From Glaciecola punicea ACAM 611 (GTDB lineage: Bacteria > Pseudomonadota > Gammaproteobacteria > Enterobacterales > Alteromonadaceae), in assembly GCF_000252165.1 (NCBI RefSeq), contig NZ_BAET01000014.1, positions 62,001 through 126,000 on the forward strand: a stretch of DNA of 64,000 nucleotides, in the 5' to 3' direction. The position numbers and the translations under genes were made by a program. Below are positions 20,231 through 28,773 of this stretch, piece by piece. The notes beneath the pieces are model-generated. The model saw only the letters and a program-made list of their open reading frames with translations. It did no database searches and was not told where the DNA came from. Each line of letters opens with the position of its first letter. Position 1 is the first letter of the stretch.

Positions 20231-20542
20231 ATGGACCTAAAAAAGCTAGAAAATAGCTCAAAAGAGGCTGAGTCACTTCTAAAGACATTAGCAAACTCTA
20301 ATAGGTTGATGATTTTGTGCTACTTGATAAAAGGGCCTATGACCGTCTCAGGCTTAAGCGAATCTTTAGCCTTGTCACAGTCGGCTGTGTCGCAGCACCT
20401 GCTGAGACTAAAACAAAGTAATATCGTGTTGGTGGAGTCTAAGGGTAAACACGCTTGGTATCGTATCGACAGCGCAGAGGTAACGGCCCTAATGGCAGTT
20501 ATCCAATTAATTTACTGTAGAAATGAAGAGGATTTACTATGA
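20231..20542 (+). CDS. ArsR-family sulfur-responsive regulator, YgaV/BigR-like
   Basis: 103 aa winged-helix repressor. The recognition helix region is LALSQSAVSQHLLRLKQSNI (about 46-65). Cysteines C30 (MILCYL) and C96 (IYCRNE) sit where the thiol pair lies in YgaV/BigR/SqrR, which form a di- or tetrasulfide on sensing persulfide and release DNA. No metal-binding ELCVCDL motif. The four-base overlap with a rhodanese gene and the operator in its own promoter support a ygaVP-type autoregulated operon. Confidence 0.8.
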   Translation: MDLKKLENSSKEAESLLKTLANSNRLMILCYLIKGPMTVSGLSESLALSQSAVSQHLLRLKQSNIVLVESKGKHAWYRIDSAEVTALMAVIQLIYCRNEEDLL

Positions 20543-21060
20543 GCGTTCGTGAAATTTCAGCGAAGCAAGCTAAAGAGATTATTGAACAAGAAAAAGCGCA
20601 GCTTATCGATGTTAGAGAGCCGGCTGAACATGCTAATTTGCATATACCTAACGCCAAACTTTATCCAGGCGGGCGTATCAGTGCCAAAGGCATTGAAGAT
20701 CCTGAACAAGCGCTGATTATTTACTGCCAAAAAGGCGGCCGTGGTAAAAGTGCGTGTGAAAAGCTGCTAAGTGAAAATCCTAGCCTTAAAGTTTATAACA
20801 TCACGGGCGGTATTGAACATTGGCAGGAGTCTGGCTTTGACACACAAAAAGGCACCAGCAATGTGCTGCCGCTTGACCGACAGGTTCAGCTAAGTATTGG
20901 CACTATGCTGCTGATGTTTAGTATTCTAACGCTAGCAGTCGCGCCGGCTTTTGTATGGGCAGTTACCTTTATCGGCATGGGCTTATTTATCGCAGGCAGT
21001 ACTGGGTTTTGTGGATTAGCTAGAGTGGTTGCAATGATGCCTTGGAATCAAAGAGTTTAA
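20539..21060 (+). CDS. Membrane-bound rhodanese, YgaP-like
   Basis: 173 aa. An N-terminal rhodanese domain (about 1-105) has the active loop CQKGGRGKS with C63, the same position as the catalytic cysteine of E. coli YgaP. Two membrane helices follow (about 115-160), ending in the YgaP-like MMPWNQR. It transfers sulfane sulfur at the inner membrane. The start ATGA overlaps the stop of the regulator gene, so both are translated from one mRNA. Confidence 0.85.
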   Translation: MSVREISAKQAKEIIEQEKAQLIDVREPAEHANLHIPNAKLYPGGRISAKGIEDPEQALIIYCQKGGRGKSACEKLLSENPSLKVYNITGGIEHWQESGFDTQKGTSNVLPLDRQVQLSIGTMLLMFSILTLAVAPAFVWAVTFIGMGLFIAGSTGFCGLARVVAMMPWNQRV

Positions 21061-21388
21061 CACGTCAATTATTTTTTTATTAGCGCCAAAAGTGGTCGCA
21101 GCCGCGCACCGTTTTGCTTGGACTTAAATTGGTATTACTATCGGTGCTGCGCTAAACGCTAAATTTAATTGGACCCACAAAACCAAGAAACTTAATCGCA
21201 AGCATTGCCTATTCACTCTGCTTAAGAATATTTCTTTGCTCGCTTTATTCTAGTTCGTTATTTATATGTTCTTTGGATTAGTCATCGCAAAGCTAGTATA
21301 AAAACAATGAATTTAATGCCTGTTGCATATGGCAAGCTTATAGTTTATTTTCTGTATATCCTACATCTATTATCCAACAGGCTGGCGC
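21061..21388. other. Gap after the rhodanese gene
   Basis: About 330 bp with no gene recognised. It presumably carries the amidohydrolase promoter; no strong -35/-10 pair stands out. Confidence 0.3.
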
Positions 21389-23164
21389 ATGACCTTGAAT
21401 TTTGTTCGCGTATTTTCATTACTATTACTCTTTTTGGCCTTGGCGGGATGCCAGCCAGCAGATAATCAATCCACAGATGCTTTAGATGAGGGCCTGCAGT
21501 CTTCAGCGAATCAAATTGCCGACCTCGTTCTAACGGGCGGTACTGTGCTCACTGTTGATACCAATCAGCCTGAAGCCGAAGCGATTGCCGTTAAAGATGG
21601 CCGTATTCTTGCCGTCGGCAGCATTGATGAGATCGCAAACTTCATTGGTAAGTCTACCGATGTATTTGATCTGGATGGCCGCGTGGCCATGCCGGGATTT
21701 ATTGAAGGGCACGGACATTTCCTGGGCTTGGGCCAAGCGCTAATGATACTAGACCTAATGCCAACCCGCAGTTTTGAAGAGATTGTCACCATTGTGGCAG
21801 ACGCTGCCGCTAATGCTGAGCCTGGCGAATGGATTGTTGGGCGCGGCTGGCATCAAGAGCGTTGGGGCAAGACAGATGAACCACTATATGACGGTGTTCC
21901 TCATCATCGAAGCTTAAGTGGGGTCAGTCCAGACAACCCGGTGATTTTATTTCATGCCAGTGGTCACGCTGCCTATGCTAACGCAATGGCCTTAGCGTTG
22001 GGCGCAATTGAAGACGACACGCCCAACATAGAGGGCGGTACTATTGTGCGAGACAATAACTTAGATGCCACAGGCTTTTTGCGTCAAGCCGCGCAGATGC
22101 CTATTCGTGCGCTGCTAACCCAAGCACAAGCAAGCCTAAGTGAGGACGAGCTCCAAGCGCAGTTTGAGAGTCAAGTTGAATTGGCGGGTCAAGAATCACT
22201 GCGTCACGGTGTCACCAGCTTTCACGATATGGGAACGAACTTTGCCGACATCCAACGATTGAAATTGATGGCTGAAGCTGGGCAACTGCCGGTTCGTTTG
22301 CATGTTGCCGTGCGTCATGAAACCAACGATGCGTTACGCGCGCGCGTTGCCGACGTGCGTATGATTGGTCATGCCAACGGTTTTCTAACGGTGCGGGCGC
22401 TCAAGCGCAATATCGATGGCGCGCTTGGCACCCACGGGGCATGGTTGTTAGAGCCTTATGCCGACAAGCCTGAAACCTCCGGACTACCACAAACATCTTT
22501 AGCTAACTTGCGCGAAACTGCAGAAATAGCGCTGGAAAACGGCTTTCAGCTTAATACTCATGCAATAGGTGATCGCGGCAACCGCGAAGTAATGGATTTA
22601 TACGAAGCCTTATTAAGCACGCGCCCAAACGAAGACCTGCGCTGGCGAGTTGAACATGCCCAAACTCTGCACCCTGACGAAGCGCCGCGCTTTGCTAAGC
22701 TTGGTGTTATTGCCTCCATGCAAGGCGTGCATGCAACTTCAGACGGTCCGTGGGTTGAACAACGACTAGGTGAAGAGCGCGCCCAAAACAGAGCCTATAT
22801 CTGGCGTTCGCTGCTTGACGCTGGAGCAACCATTTGCAACGGTACTGATGTGCCGGTTGAAGCAATCTCGCCAATAGCCTCCTACATTTCGTCCGTTACT
22901 CGGCGCATGTCCAATGGCGAGCAATTTTTCCCAGAGCAATCCATGGGTCGAATGGAAGCACTGTATTCATACACTATGGGTTGTGCAAAAGCTGTCTTTG
23001 ATGATGATGAACTTGGCAGCCTCACGCCAGGCAAACGCGCCGATATTGTCGTGCTTAACGCCAATCCACTGACGGTGAGTGAAGAACAACTGTCTGCACT
23101 TGAAGTTGAAATGACGTTAGTGGGTGGTGAAGTGCGCTACTTGGCCAGTGACGAGGCGCTATAA
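21389..23164 (+). CDS. YtcJ-like amidohydrolase lipoprotein
   Basis: 591 aa. Lipobox LALAGC gives lipidated C21, so it is exported and membrane-anchored. The amidohydrolase core begins with LTGGTVLTVD and has metal-ligand motifs GHGHF near 110, HAIGDRGN near 390, HAQTL near 420 and GTDVP near 490. The C-terminal strand domain has LTPGKRADIVVLNANP. This is the YtcJ/exoenzyme-regulatory (AepA-like) branch, whose substrates are mostly unknown; hydrolysis of a C-N bond is inferred. It appears to be transcribed alone. Confidence 0.8.
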   Translation: MTLNFVRVFSLLLLFLALAGCQPADNQSTDALDEGLQSSANQIADLVLTGGTVLTVDTNQPEAEAIAVKDGRILAVGSIDEIANFIGKSTDVFDLDGRVAMPGFIEGHGHFLGLGQALMILDLMPTRSFEEIVTIVADAAANAEPGEWIVGRGWHQERWGKTDEPLYDGVPHHRSLSGVSPDNPVILFHASGHAAYANAMALALGAIEDDTPNIEGGTIVRDNNLDATGFLRQAAQMPIRALLTQAQASLSEDELQAQFESQVELAGQESLRHGVTSFHDMGTNFADIQRLKLMAEAGQLPVRLHVAVRHETNDALRARVADVRMIGHANGFLTVRALKRNIDGALGTHGAWLLEPYADKPETSGLPQTSLANLRETAEIALENGFQLNTHAIGDRGNREVMDLYEALLSTRPNEDLRWRVEHAQTLHPDEAPRFAKLGVIASMQGVHATSDGPWVEQRLGEERAQNRAYIWRSLLDAGATICNGTDVPVEAISPIASYISSVTRRMSNGEQFFPEQSMGRMEALYSYTMGCAKAVFDDDELGSLTPGKRADIVVLNANPLTVSEEQLSALEVEMTLVGGEVRYLASDEAL

Positions 23165-23501
23165 AATACCCAAGCATTTTACATTTTTAGAAGCCAAAGG
23201 CACAATTTTTGCCGGCTATTTTTGTCGATATTGCCATGCTGACACATGCCTGTCGCCAGGGTTTATATTCATCCTACATTTACGAGTGCGTGCTATGCTA
23301 AAGTTAACAGTAATAAAGGTTTAGTTTTAATAAATTTGTGAACATTATTTAAGAGCAAAATACAAAGCATAAATAGTGACTGCATTTTTGAAAGTTCGTC
23401 ATCATCTAAATTTCTCAAGAGAAAATGTGCAAATCACTGCAGCATCTAAAAATATCGACACCCGTGGTTAACGCTATACCTATTGTAAAGGAAATAGTTA
23501 T
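23165..23501. other. Gap between amidohydrolase and aminotransferase
   Basis: About 340 bp. A 66-codon frame at its left end is unlikely to be real. Nothing else recognised. Confidence 0.3.
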
Positions 23502-24671
23502 ATGACAAATAAGTTGGCGCATCGCGTTGCACAAATTGCCCCCTTTCAGGTAATGGAAATACTGGCGAGGGCAAAGGAGCTTGATGCATCTGGTGAAGAT
23601 GTGATTCATTTAGAAGTCGGTGAGCCTGACTTTACCGCAGTAAATTCTGTAGCCAATGCAGGCATGGATGCGATCCAATCACGCCAAACAGGGTACACGT
23701 CCGCGACTGGCTTGGCAGAACTAAAGCAAGCCATAGCCACTCATTATCTTAAAAAATACCAAGTAGCGCTTAACCCCCAGCGTATTATTGTAACGCCAGG
23801 CGCTTCGGGTGCACTTTCACTATTGGCCTCTTTAATGGTGAATGCGGGAGAGCAGGTAATGATGCCCGACCCATGTTATCCGTGTAATCGTCACTTTTTA
23901 ATTCAAGTTGGGGCAAAAGCGCAGCTCATCACTACTAAGGTTGAAGATGCCTTTGCAATTGATTTACAGACCTTAGCCAATCACTGGCAAGGCTCAACGA
24001 CGGGTTTGTGGCTAGCGTCGCCAGCTAACCCAAGTGGCTGTGTTTTATCGAAAGACTACATTGCCAAAGCTTACCAAAAGGTAAGTGCGCTTGGCGGTCA
24101 TTTAATGGTAGATGAAATTTATCAGGGCTTAGTGTTTGAAGGGGAAGATTTCAGTGCGCTGTCCATAGCAGATGACATTTTTGTGATCAATAGTTTCTCC
24201 AAATTTTTCGCCATGACCGGTTGGCGCTTAGGATGGATAGTGGTGCCTGAATGGGCAATTGAAGCAGCGACAAAACTGGCTCAAAACTTCTTTATTTCCG
24301 CGCCTACCGTTTCTCAATACGCCGCGCTTCAGGCCTTTAGCGATGACGCCATGGCGCAATATGAACACAGGCGCTGTGAGCTTAATGAGCGCCGAAAGGC
24401 CCTGCTTGAAGGCCTAGCTAATATTGGACTTCCCGCCGCGGTGCCTGCTCAAGGTGCGTTTTATGTTTATGTCGATGTGTCGCATATTACCAGCGACGCC
24501 AAGGTGTGGTGTTTAGCATTATTAGAGGCTGAAAAAGTAGCATTAACGCCCGGTGCAGACTTTGGTTATCATGAATCTGAAAAATATGTTCGCTTCGCTT
24601 ATACCGCGAGTGTTGATAGATTGCACGAGGCGATTAAGCGTATTAGCCGGTTTTTAGCATCGCCTGTGTAA
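23502..24671 (+). CDS. Class I/II pyridoxal-phosphate aminotransferase
   Basis: 389 aa, cytoplasmic, AspC/AlaT-like fold type I. The substrate and cofactor motifs are EVGEPDF near 35-41, PGASGALSLL near 93, ASPANPSGCVL near 168, and the Schiff-base lysine in NSFSKFFAMTGWRLG near 230-244. The exact amino donor cannot be read from sequence. AAAGGAAA lies eight bases before the ATG. A rho-independent terminator follows at once, so the gene is a single unit. Confidence 0.88.
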   Translation: MTNKLAHRVAQIAPFQVMEILARAKELDASGEDVIHLEVGEPDFTAVNSVANAGMDAIQSRQTGYTSATGLAELKQAIATHYLKKYQVALNPQRIIVTPGASGALSLLASLMVNAGEQVMMPDPCYPCNRHFLIQVGAKAQLITTKVEDAFAIDLQTLANHWQGSTTGLWLASPANPSGCVLSKDYIAKAYQKVSALGGHLMVDEIYQGLVFEGEDFSALSIADDIFVINSFSKFFAMTGWRLGWIVVPEWAIEAATKLAQNFFISAPTVSQYAALQAFSDDAMAQYEHRRCELNERRKALLEGLANIGLPAAVPAQGAFYVYVDVSHITSDAKVWCLALLEAEKVALTPGADFGYHESEKYVRFAYTASVDRLHEAIKRISRFLASPV

Positions 24672-24690
24672 GTGAACTGATCACTTTTTT
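24670..24690 (+). terminator. Rho-independent terminator of the aminotransferase gene
   Basis: AAGTGA (24670-24675) and TCACTT (24681-24686) flank a 5-base loop and run into a T tract to 24690. It directly follows the stop. Confidence 0.6.
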
Positions 24691-24817
24691 GAAAAGCGTA
24701 GAATGACTAATGATCTAAATAGTTGTTTATAAAAATCAGCGTTACTGATGGCATGGTATGCGTAACTTGTTTAATCTAAGGTTAACTTTATTCGAAAAAA
24801 CGGCGCCGCAATGATGA

Positions 24818-25116
24818 ATGACGAATAATGAATTTTTAGACTATTGTAAAAGTGAGCTAACAAACAGTTTACACAATACGAAATTACGAAAGCCAGACGA
24901 CAAACAAAAATACCGTACTGAAGGGCTTTTACATGCCGCTAGACTGATGGGACTTATGTCAGTTCAACAAGTAAGCCATATGATTGCAACCGAACATCAA
25001 GCTTTTTTGGGGAAAGTGTGGAGCAACGACAAGCGCGTAAGGCTACATTAGCGAAATTGAAAGATATGTCATTGGATAATTATTTCGATATTCCTGCAAT
25101 AGAGCGCAATCAGTAG
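24818..25116 (+). CDS. Small conserved-looking protein that needs a -1 frameshift
   Basis: Read straight, the gene stops at 25051 after 77 aa. Its body is helical and basic (MTNNEFLDYCKSELTNSLHN, then LLHAARLMGLMSVQQVSHMI). From about 25009 the -1 frame stays open to 25116 and adds a charged helix-forming tail (EQRQARKATLAKLKDMSLDN) that ends FDIPAIERNQ and looks like genuine coding sequence. The change of frame falls at GCTTTTTTGGGG, where the codons read xxT TTT TTG, a canonical slippery arrangement. Either a one-base loss, a sequencing error, or programmed frameshifting. Function unknown. Confidence 0.5.
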
Positions 25117-25210
25117 TTTTTTAGAGGCAACTGTATACCGATAAAAGGACCTTCATACCGTCAAATTCATAGTAGTAGCCAAGTTAAAGGCCTTATTTCA
25201 AAACAAAAAC

Positions 25211-25930
25211 TTACCTGGGTCTGAAAATATCTCTTACTTGAATTCCAAGCTCTAGGGCCTTTATTGCATCAAAAGATTCAAACGCAACGGCGCAATTATT
25301 GTTAATCATTGTGCGCCAAATATAACGCATATTGTCAGGATTTTCGCCTAACCAAAATTGCTCGCTTAGTTTCAAGTAATTTAAAACGGGTTCGGTATAG
25401 CCATCCCTTAAAATATGTCTGATAAAATAAATGTCTGGGCCAAAAGAACTTAGTGTGGCCGAGTCTGCTCCGTCAATCGATGCTAACATTTCTGAAAACG
25501 CAGTTTTTGTGTCGCCTTGTCGGTATGCAATCCATGCTCGTGCGATAGCAATGGCGTGGTCTTCGTCGCTAAATCCATCAAATATAGACACAGCAACTTT
25601 TTGGTCAACGCGCAACTCGTCACCATGAGCTAACAAACGCTCTATATTAGTTTGCACTACATCGACAGGATCAAGTTGTGCACTATATTTTAAATGCCTT
25701 GATAAATCGCTAATAGCTCGAAAGGGGTTTGTATTATTTTCAAAACTACTTTTGTATTGTGTTAATGTTTGTGAATATAGGCGTGAACTGCTGGAAGTGA
25801 AATGAGCAAAGCGGCTAGCCATATATTGGTCGTAGTCTGGGTCGTCGCAGCCAAGTTTATAATCTGCACTAAGTTGCGGAGCTAATAAAATCACAACAAG
25901 GAATATTAGGGATCTTGATCTTAAATTCAT
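25211..25930 (-). CDS. Exported helical protein of unknown function
   Basis: 239 aa. Sec signal peptide (IFLVVILLAPQLSADY, cut near residue 22). The mature part is mostly helical with repeated Ala/Leu spacing reminiscent of TPR/Sel1 scaffolds (AIAIARAWIAYRQGDTKTAF near 130-150). Two cysteines, one early and one late, could form a disulfide. It stands alone on the minus strand. Not assigned to a family. Confidence 0.6.
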   Translation of the reverse strand: MNLRSRSLIFLVVILLAPQLSADYKLGCDDPDYDQYMASRFAHFTSSSSRLYSQTLTQYKSSFENNTNPFRAISDLSRHLKYSAQLDPVDVVQTNIERLLAHGDELRVDQKVAVSIFDGFSDEDHAIAIARAWIAYRQGDTKTAFSEMLASIDGADSATLSSFGPDIYFIRHILRDGYTEPVLNYLKLSEQFWLGENPDNMRYIWRTMINNNCAVAFESFDAIKALELGIQVRDIFRPR

Positions 25931-26080
25931 TTTCTATTGAAGTTATGTCTAAAATATTTATATCTTGCTCGAGTTCATTTAGATCGTTTTGATCATAACA
26001 TTGGTGATGATCGTCTTTGATTTAGTCACCGAATAGGTGGCTTTTGGGATGCTGGAAATTCGTCCGATCCGAAAGAAACC

Positions 26081-26221
26081 GAGTTCGTCGCCATTAAGGG
26101 CAGCTCAGGCTCAGGAAAACCGACCTTAATGAATGTGCTTGGCTGCTTAGACACGCCTAACAGTGGCGCTTACAAACTCGACAGTAAAGACGTGGCCAGC
26201 ACGTCTGACAATGAGTTATAG
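26081..26221 (+). pseudogene. MacB/LolD-type ABC ATPase fragment
   Basis: 46 codons that match the start of a MacB/LolD-like ATPase: [20 protein letters not shown] and CLDTPNSG. The Walker A serine after lysine is replaced by proline (GKPT for GKST). The frame stops at 26219 before any Q-loop or Walker B. A relic left by deletion. Confidence 0.6.
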
Positions 26222-26283
26222 AAAACACCATAGGCCCTAAGAAATGTTGGGCACGTAGCAATTACAAATTCAATGGATGGAAT

Positions 26284-26415
26284 AAGAGGGGTAACATAGC
26301 AGAGCAGGGCAACTCGGTGGTGCTGTTTGGTGGCGCGGCTTTGCAGGCCCAGCTTATTGCCAATGAAGAGAACCTTGATCGCTTACTGCTTGAATATGAA
26401 GAACTAAAAGTTTAG
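26284..26415 (+). pseudogene. Unassigned gene fragment
   Basis: An open frame with a convincing C-terminal sequence (GNSVVLFGGAALQAQLIANE, then LDRLLLEYEELKV and stop) but no start or upstream body. Codon use and helix pattern look genuine. I do not recognise the parent family. It lies between other fragments. Confidence 0.3.
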
Positions 26416-26437
26416 CAAGACCAAAACGTTATTGACC

Positions 26438-26638
26438 TCACTGGCTCGGGGTTTGTGTTGCCTTAAAAATCTTGCGCCGCTGCAAGGCTTGTTTATTTAT
26501 TTCCAAGCGCTTGTCATTACTTGCGTCTCTCCACGCGAGTATACCTTGGATAGAGCGAAAACAGCCTTCGCAGACATCCTGCGGATCTAGCTTGCAGTGT
26601 CCAATACAAGGGGATGTAACTACAGTTTTTTCATTCAT
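26438..26638 (-). CDS. DUF1289 small cysteine-rich protein
   Basis: 66 aa from the ATG at 26638; a longer frame upstream has no family match. The pattern SPCIGHCKLDPQDVCEGCFR carries four cysteines spaced as in DUF1289 (possible metal site), followed by the family's ...GILAWRDAS helix. Function unknown; members are often found next to other redox or metal genes. Here it is isolated among gene fragments but looks intact. Confidence 0.8.
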   Translation of the reverse strand: MNEKTVVTSPCIGHCKLDPQDVCEGCFRSIQGILAWRDASNDKRLEINKQALQRRKIFKATQTPSQ

Positions 26639-26777
26639 GGCGCCACGACAATTATGTGCGCCATACTCTAAACAGACGCAAAAAAATAATAAGAGGAAGG
26701 CTTTGTGCTCAGCACTACTGCTCATAAAGTATTCCACAGCTTTGTTTAACAGACCTTTGGTCTAGTTTTCCTATAAC

Positions 26778-27071
26778 TTACTGTCCAATATTAGCATCTA
26801 TGTCGTCTATGCCACCTATGTTTGTGGCAAAAAGCACGCCTGTATACGACGGTGCATCAAATTCGTCATTTGCCTCTGCAAATTGGTATACCACTCTTTC
26901 GTTGTTTATCCATGTAATGGTCGTTAACTCGTCTTCGCTGTCGGGATAATCACCGTGTTTAACGAGGTCGATTAAGGGAATTTGTGAGGGCAGTGCTGCG
27001 GCTAAAACGATACTGCTAGATAAAAAACTGGTTGCGACAAAGAAAAATAAAAACGTAATAGCCCTGATCAT
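26778..27071 (-). pseudogene. Truncated S9-type peptidase (N-terminal part)
   Basis: 97 codons. A signal peptide (cut near LAAAL) is followed by FKH-like DLVKHGDYPDSEDELTTITW and INNERVVYQFAEANDEFDAP, then TGVLFATNIGG. This pattern is like the first propeller blade of secreted prolyl-oligopeptidase-family (S9) enzymes, with an internal gap after the first strand. The catalytic hydrolase domain is absent. Family call is from memory and moderate. Confidence 0.45.
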
Positions 27072-27463
27072 TAATAGTAATCCGTTTAATTAAAGTGGCG
27101 TTAATGCGCTAATTGACTAACTTTGTCGCTTATCGATAGTGAATATAGCAAAACATTTTGTAATATTCGAATGCTTAGGCTATTTTTATGGTTCACAAAT
27201 TAATACCTTAGTGTAGTTTAGCTCGGTTAACACTTAGAGTTTTTGATCTTTGTAGTAAAATGCCACTGGGTGGAAATTTAGTTATTAAGTGACTCCATTA
27301 CTTTATTGATCAATATCAAGAGTGTGAAGAAGAATTTTACATATACTTCATCATAGTAAAATGTGTTGGTGAAGCCGGGGGCTGTGAACGTGACGTAAGT
27401 CAAATTAACAAGCCTTGATAAAAGCTTCTATTAAATATATCGTAAATGAATAAGGTGGTGAAT
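27072..27463. other. Non-coding gap
   Basis: About 390 bp, AT-rich. No gene, RNA or clear promoter recognised apart from the ribosome site of the next small gene. Confidence 0.3.
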
Positions 27464-27598
27464 ATGAGCGCAGAAACGCAAGTGAGTGATTCTTTCAACT
27501 GGTGGTATATGTTAGGTATTGTTGGCACGCTGGTGATAGTGTGTTTGTCGCCCTACTTAATTTTTATAGCAAAACTTATTTTCACAGCAAATAGTTAA
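27464..27598 (+). CDS. Small single-span membrane protein
   Basis: 44 aa. A strong ribosome site (AAGGTGG) lies five bases before the ATG. The N-terminus MSAETQVSDSFNWW is polar, then a hydrophobic span MLGIVGTLVIVCLSPYLIFI. The last codons lie in a 25-bp unit that is repeated once downstream. It has no recognised family but the ribosome site and membrane helix make it credible. Confidence 0.5.
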   Translation: MSAETQVSDSFNWWYMLGIVGTLVIVCLSPYLIFIAKLIFTANS

Positions 27599-27625
27599 GT
27601 TTATTTTCACAGCAAATAGTTAAGT
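27576..27625 (+). repeat. Two-copy 25-bp tandem repeat
   Basis: Two exact 25-bp units (27576-27600 and 27601-27625). The first unit contains the last codons and stop of the small membrane protein, so the second copy is a duplicated tail. Likely replication slippage. Confidence 0.85.
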
Positions 27626-28030
27626 TTATTATCAAAAAGAATAGTCAAGATTTGTGTATTCACCACACGTGCGCTTTTATAACAAGTGCGCTTATGCGAA
27701 CTAAATTAGTGTAAGAGCAGACTAGAGCGTTCAGCTATTTCATTTAAAAAAACACACTTGATGACGGTGTATACGGCCCCAATTTTAACGAACCCGTATA
27801 CGGTATCACACTTATGCAGCATTTCATTAAGTCGTCAGACTCTTGCACTCTTTGTCGCAAATAATACGCAGGTTACCACTATCAAATCTACTGCGTTGTA
27901 TAAAGTATTTGACGCGTCGTATTCCTTTAGCATAACCTTTGAGGTAAGCTCATTTTCGTAGTTAATAATTATGCTTATGCTTATTACCGATACATGAATT
28001 AATATATTTTTAATATAGAGAGTAGTCAAC
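27626..28030. other. Gap before zapG
   Basis: About 400 bp. Two overlapping opposite open frames (near 27758-28092) show no coding character. Nothing recognised; the zapG promoter must lie here. Confidence 0.3.
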
Positions 28031-28624
28031 ATGAGCAATATTTTAGTGTTTTTAGGAATTTTTATAGCCGGTGGCGCAATTGGCTTTGCCATTTATCACA
28101 TAAGCTTTGGTAAAAAAAAGGCCAGTAAGCAGCAGCAAGAATTAGCGCAAAGTAAAGCCGAATTAGAGCAATATAAGGCCAAAGTAAACGATCATTTCAT
28201 GAATAGTGCTAACCTCATGCAGGGGGTTGCTAGCAGTTATCAAGCGCTTCACAACCATATGGCGACCCAATCACAGTCGCTGCTTAATGACAACGACACG
28301 GTGCGCTTTCCACGTTTAAACGAAATTCCGCAGGAAAGCCAAGAAAAAACGGTCCTGACTAATAGTGACGATGATACCGAACAGTCAGTGCCGGTGGTGA
28401 AAGAAAACACTCCTCAGGATGCCGATACTAGCGTTGAAGCATCCCCTAGCGATGCGTCCGCATCGGATGTTAACAACGAAGCAGCAAACAGCCAAGAAAA
28501 ACACCTAGATACCCGCGAAAAAGCAGCACATGCCAATGAAGATACAGTAGATGGCATCGATAACACACTCGATACAAGTGATAAAAAAGGGGGCGCTAGC
28601 GCTCCCCCCGAAGAAAAGAAATAG
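28031..28624 (+). CDS. zapG: DUF1043 (YhcB) family protein, ZapG
   Basis: 197 aa. A single N-terminal membrane helix (about 3-24) is followed by the family signature IGFAIYHISFGKKK and a coiled coil (about 32-60). It then has the conserved FMNSANLMQGVASSYQALHN (about 56-75). The acidic C-terminal half is low complexity and longer than in E. coli YhcB (132 aa). YhcB/ZapG is an inner-membrane factor linked to cell division and envelope growth. The usual neighbour zapE or rplM is absent here. Confidence 0.85.
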   Translation: MSNILVFLGIFIAGGAIGFAIYHISFGKKKASKQQQELAQSKAELEQYKAKVNDHFMNSANLMQGVASSYQALHNHMATQSQSLLNDNDTVRFPRLNEIPQESQEKTVLTNSDDDTEQSVPVVKENTPQDADTSVEASPSDASASDVNNEAANSQEKHLDTREKAAHANEDTVDGIDNTLDTSDKKGGASAPPEEKK

Positions 28625-28773
28625 TTTGCCTGTGTAATCCCTTTTCTAGAGTAAAGCGTAAACGACATACAGCAAATAATAAAATTTTGCATTTTTATCT
28701 AAAAAACTAGAATAAAAATCAATTTATTACGATTCTATGCGTGAACGTAAAACACATACCAAAAAGGACTTAC

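Noticed and set aside
27758-28092. Two opposite overlapping frames before zapG
   Set aside because: Overlap each other and the zapG start; no coding character.
28570-28624. G5/C5 hairpin near the zapG stop that would give a U6 tract on the minus strand
   Set aside because: It is explained by the Lys-Gly-Gly codons of zapG; no minus-strand gene precedes it.
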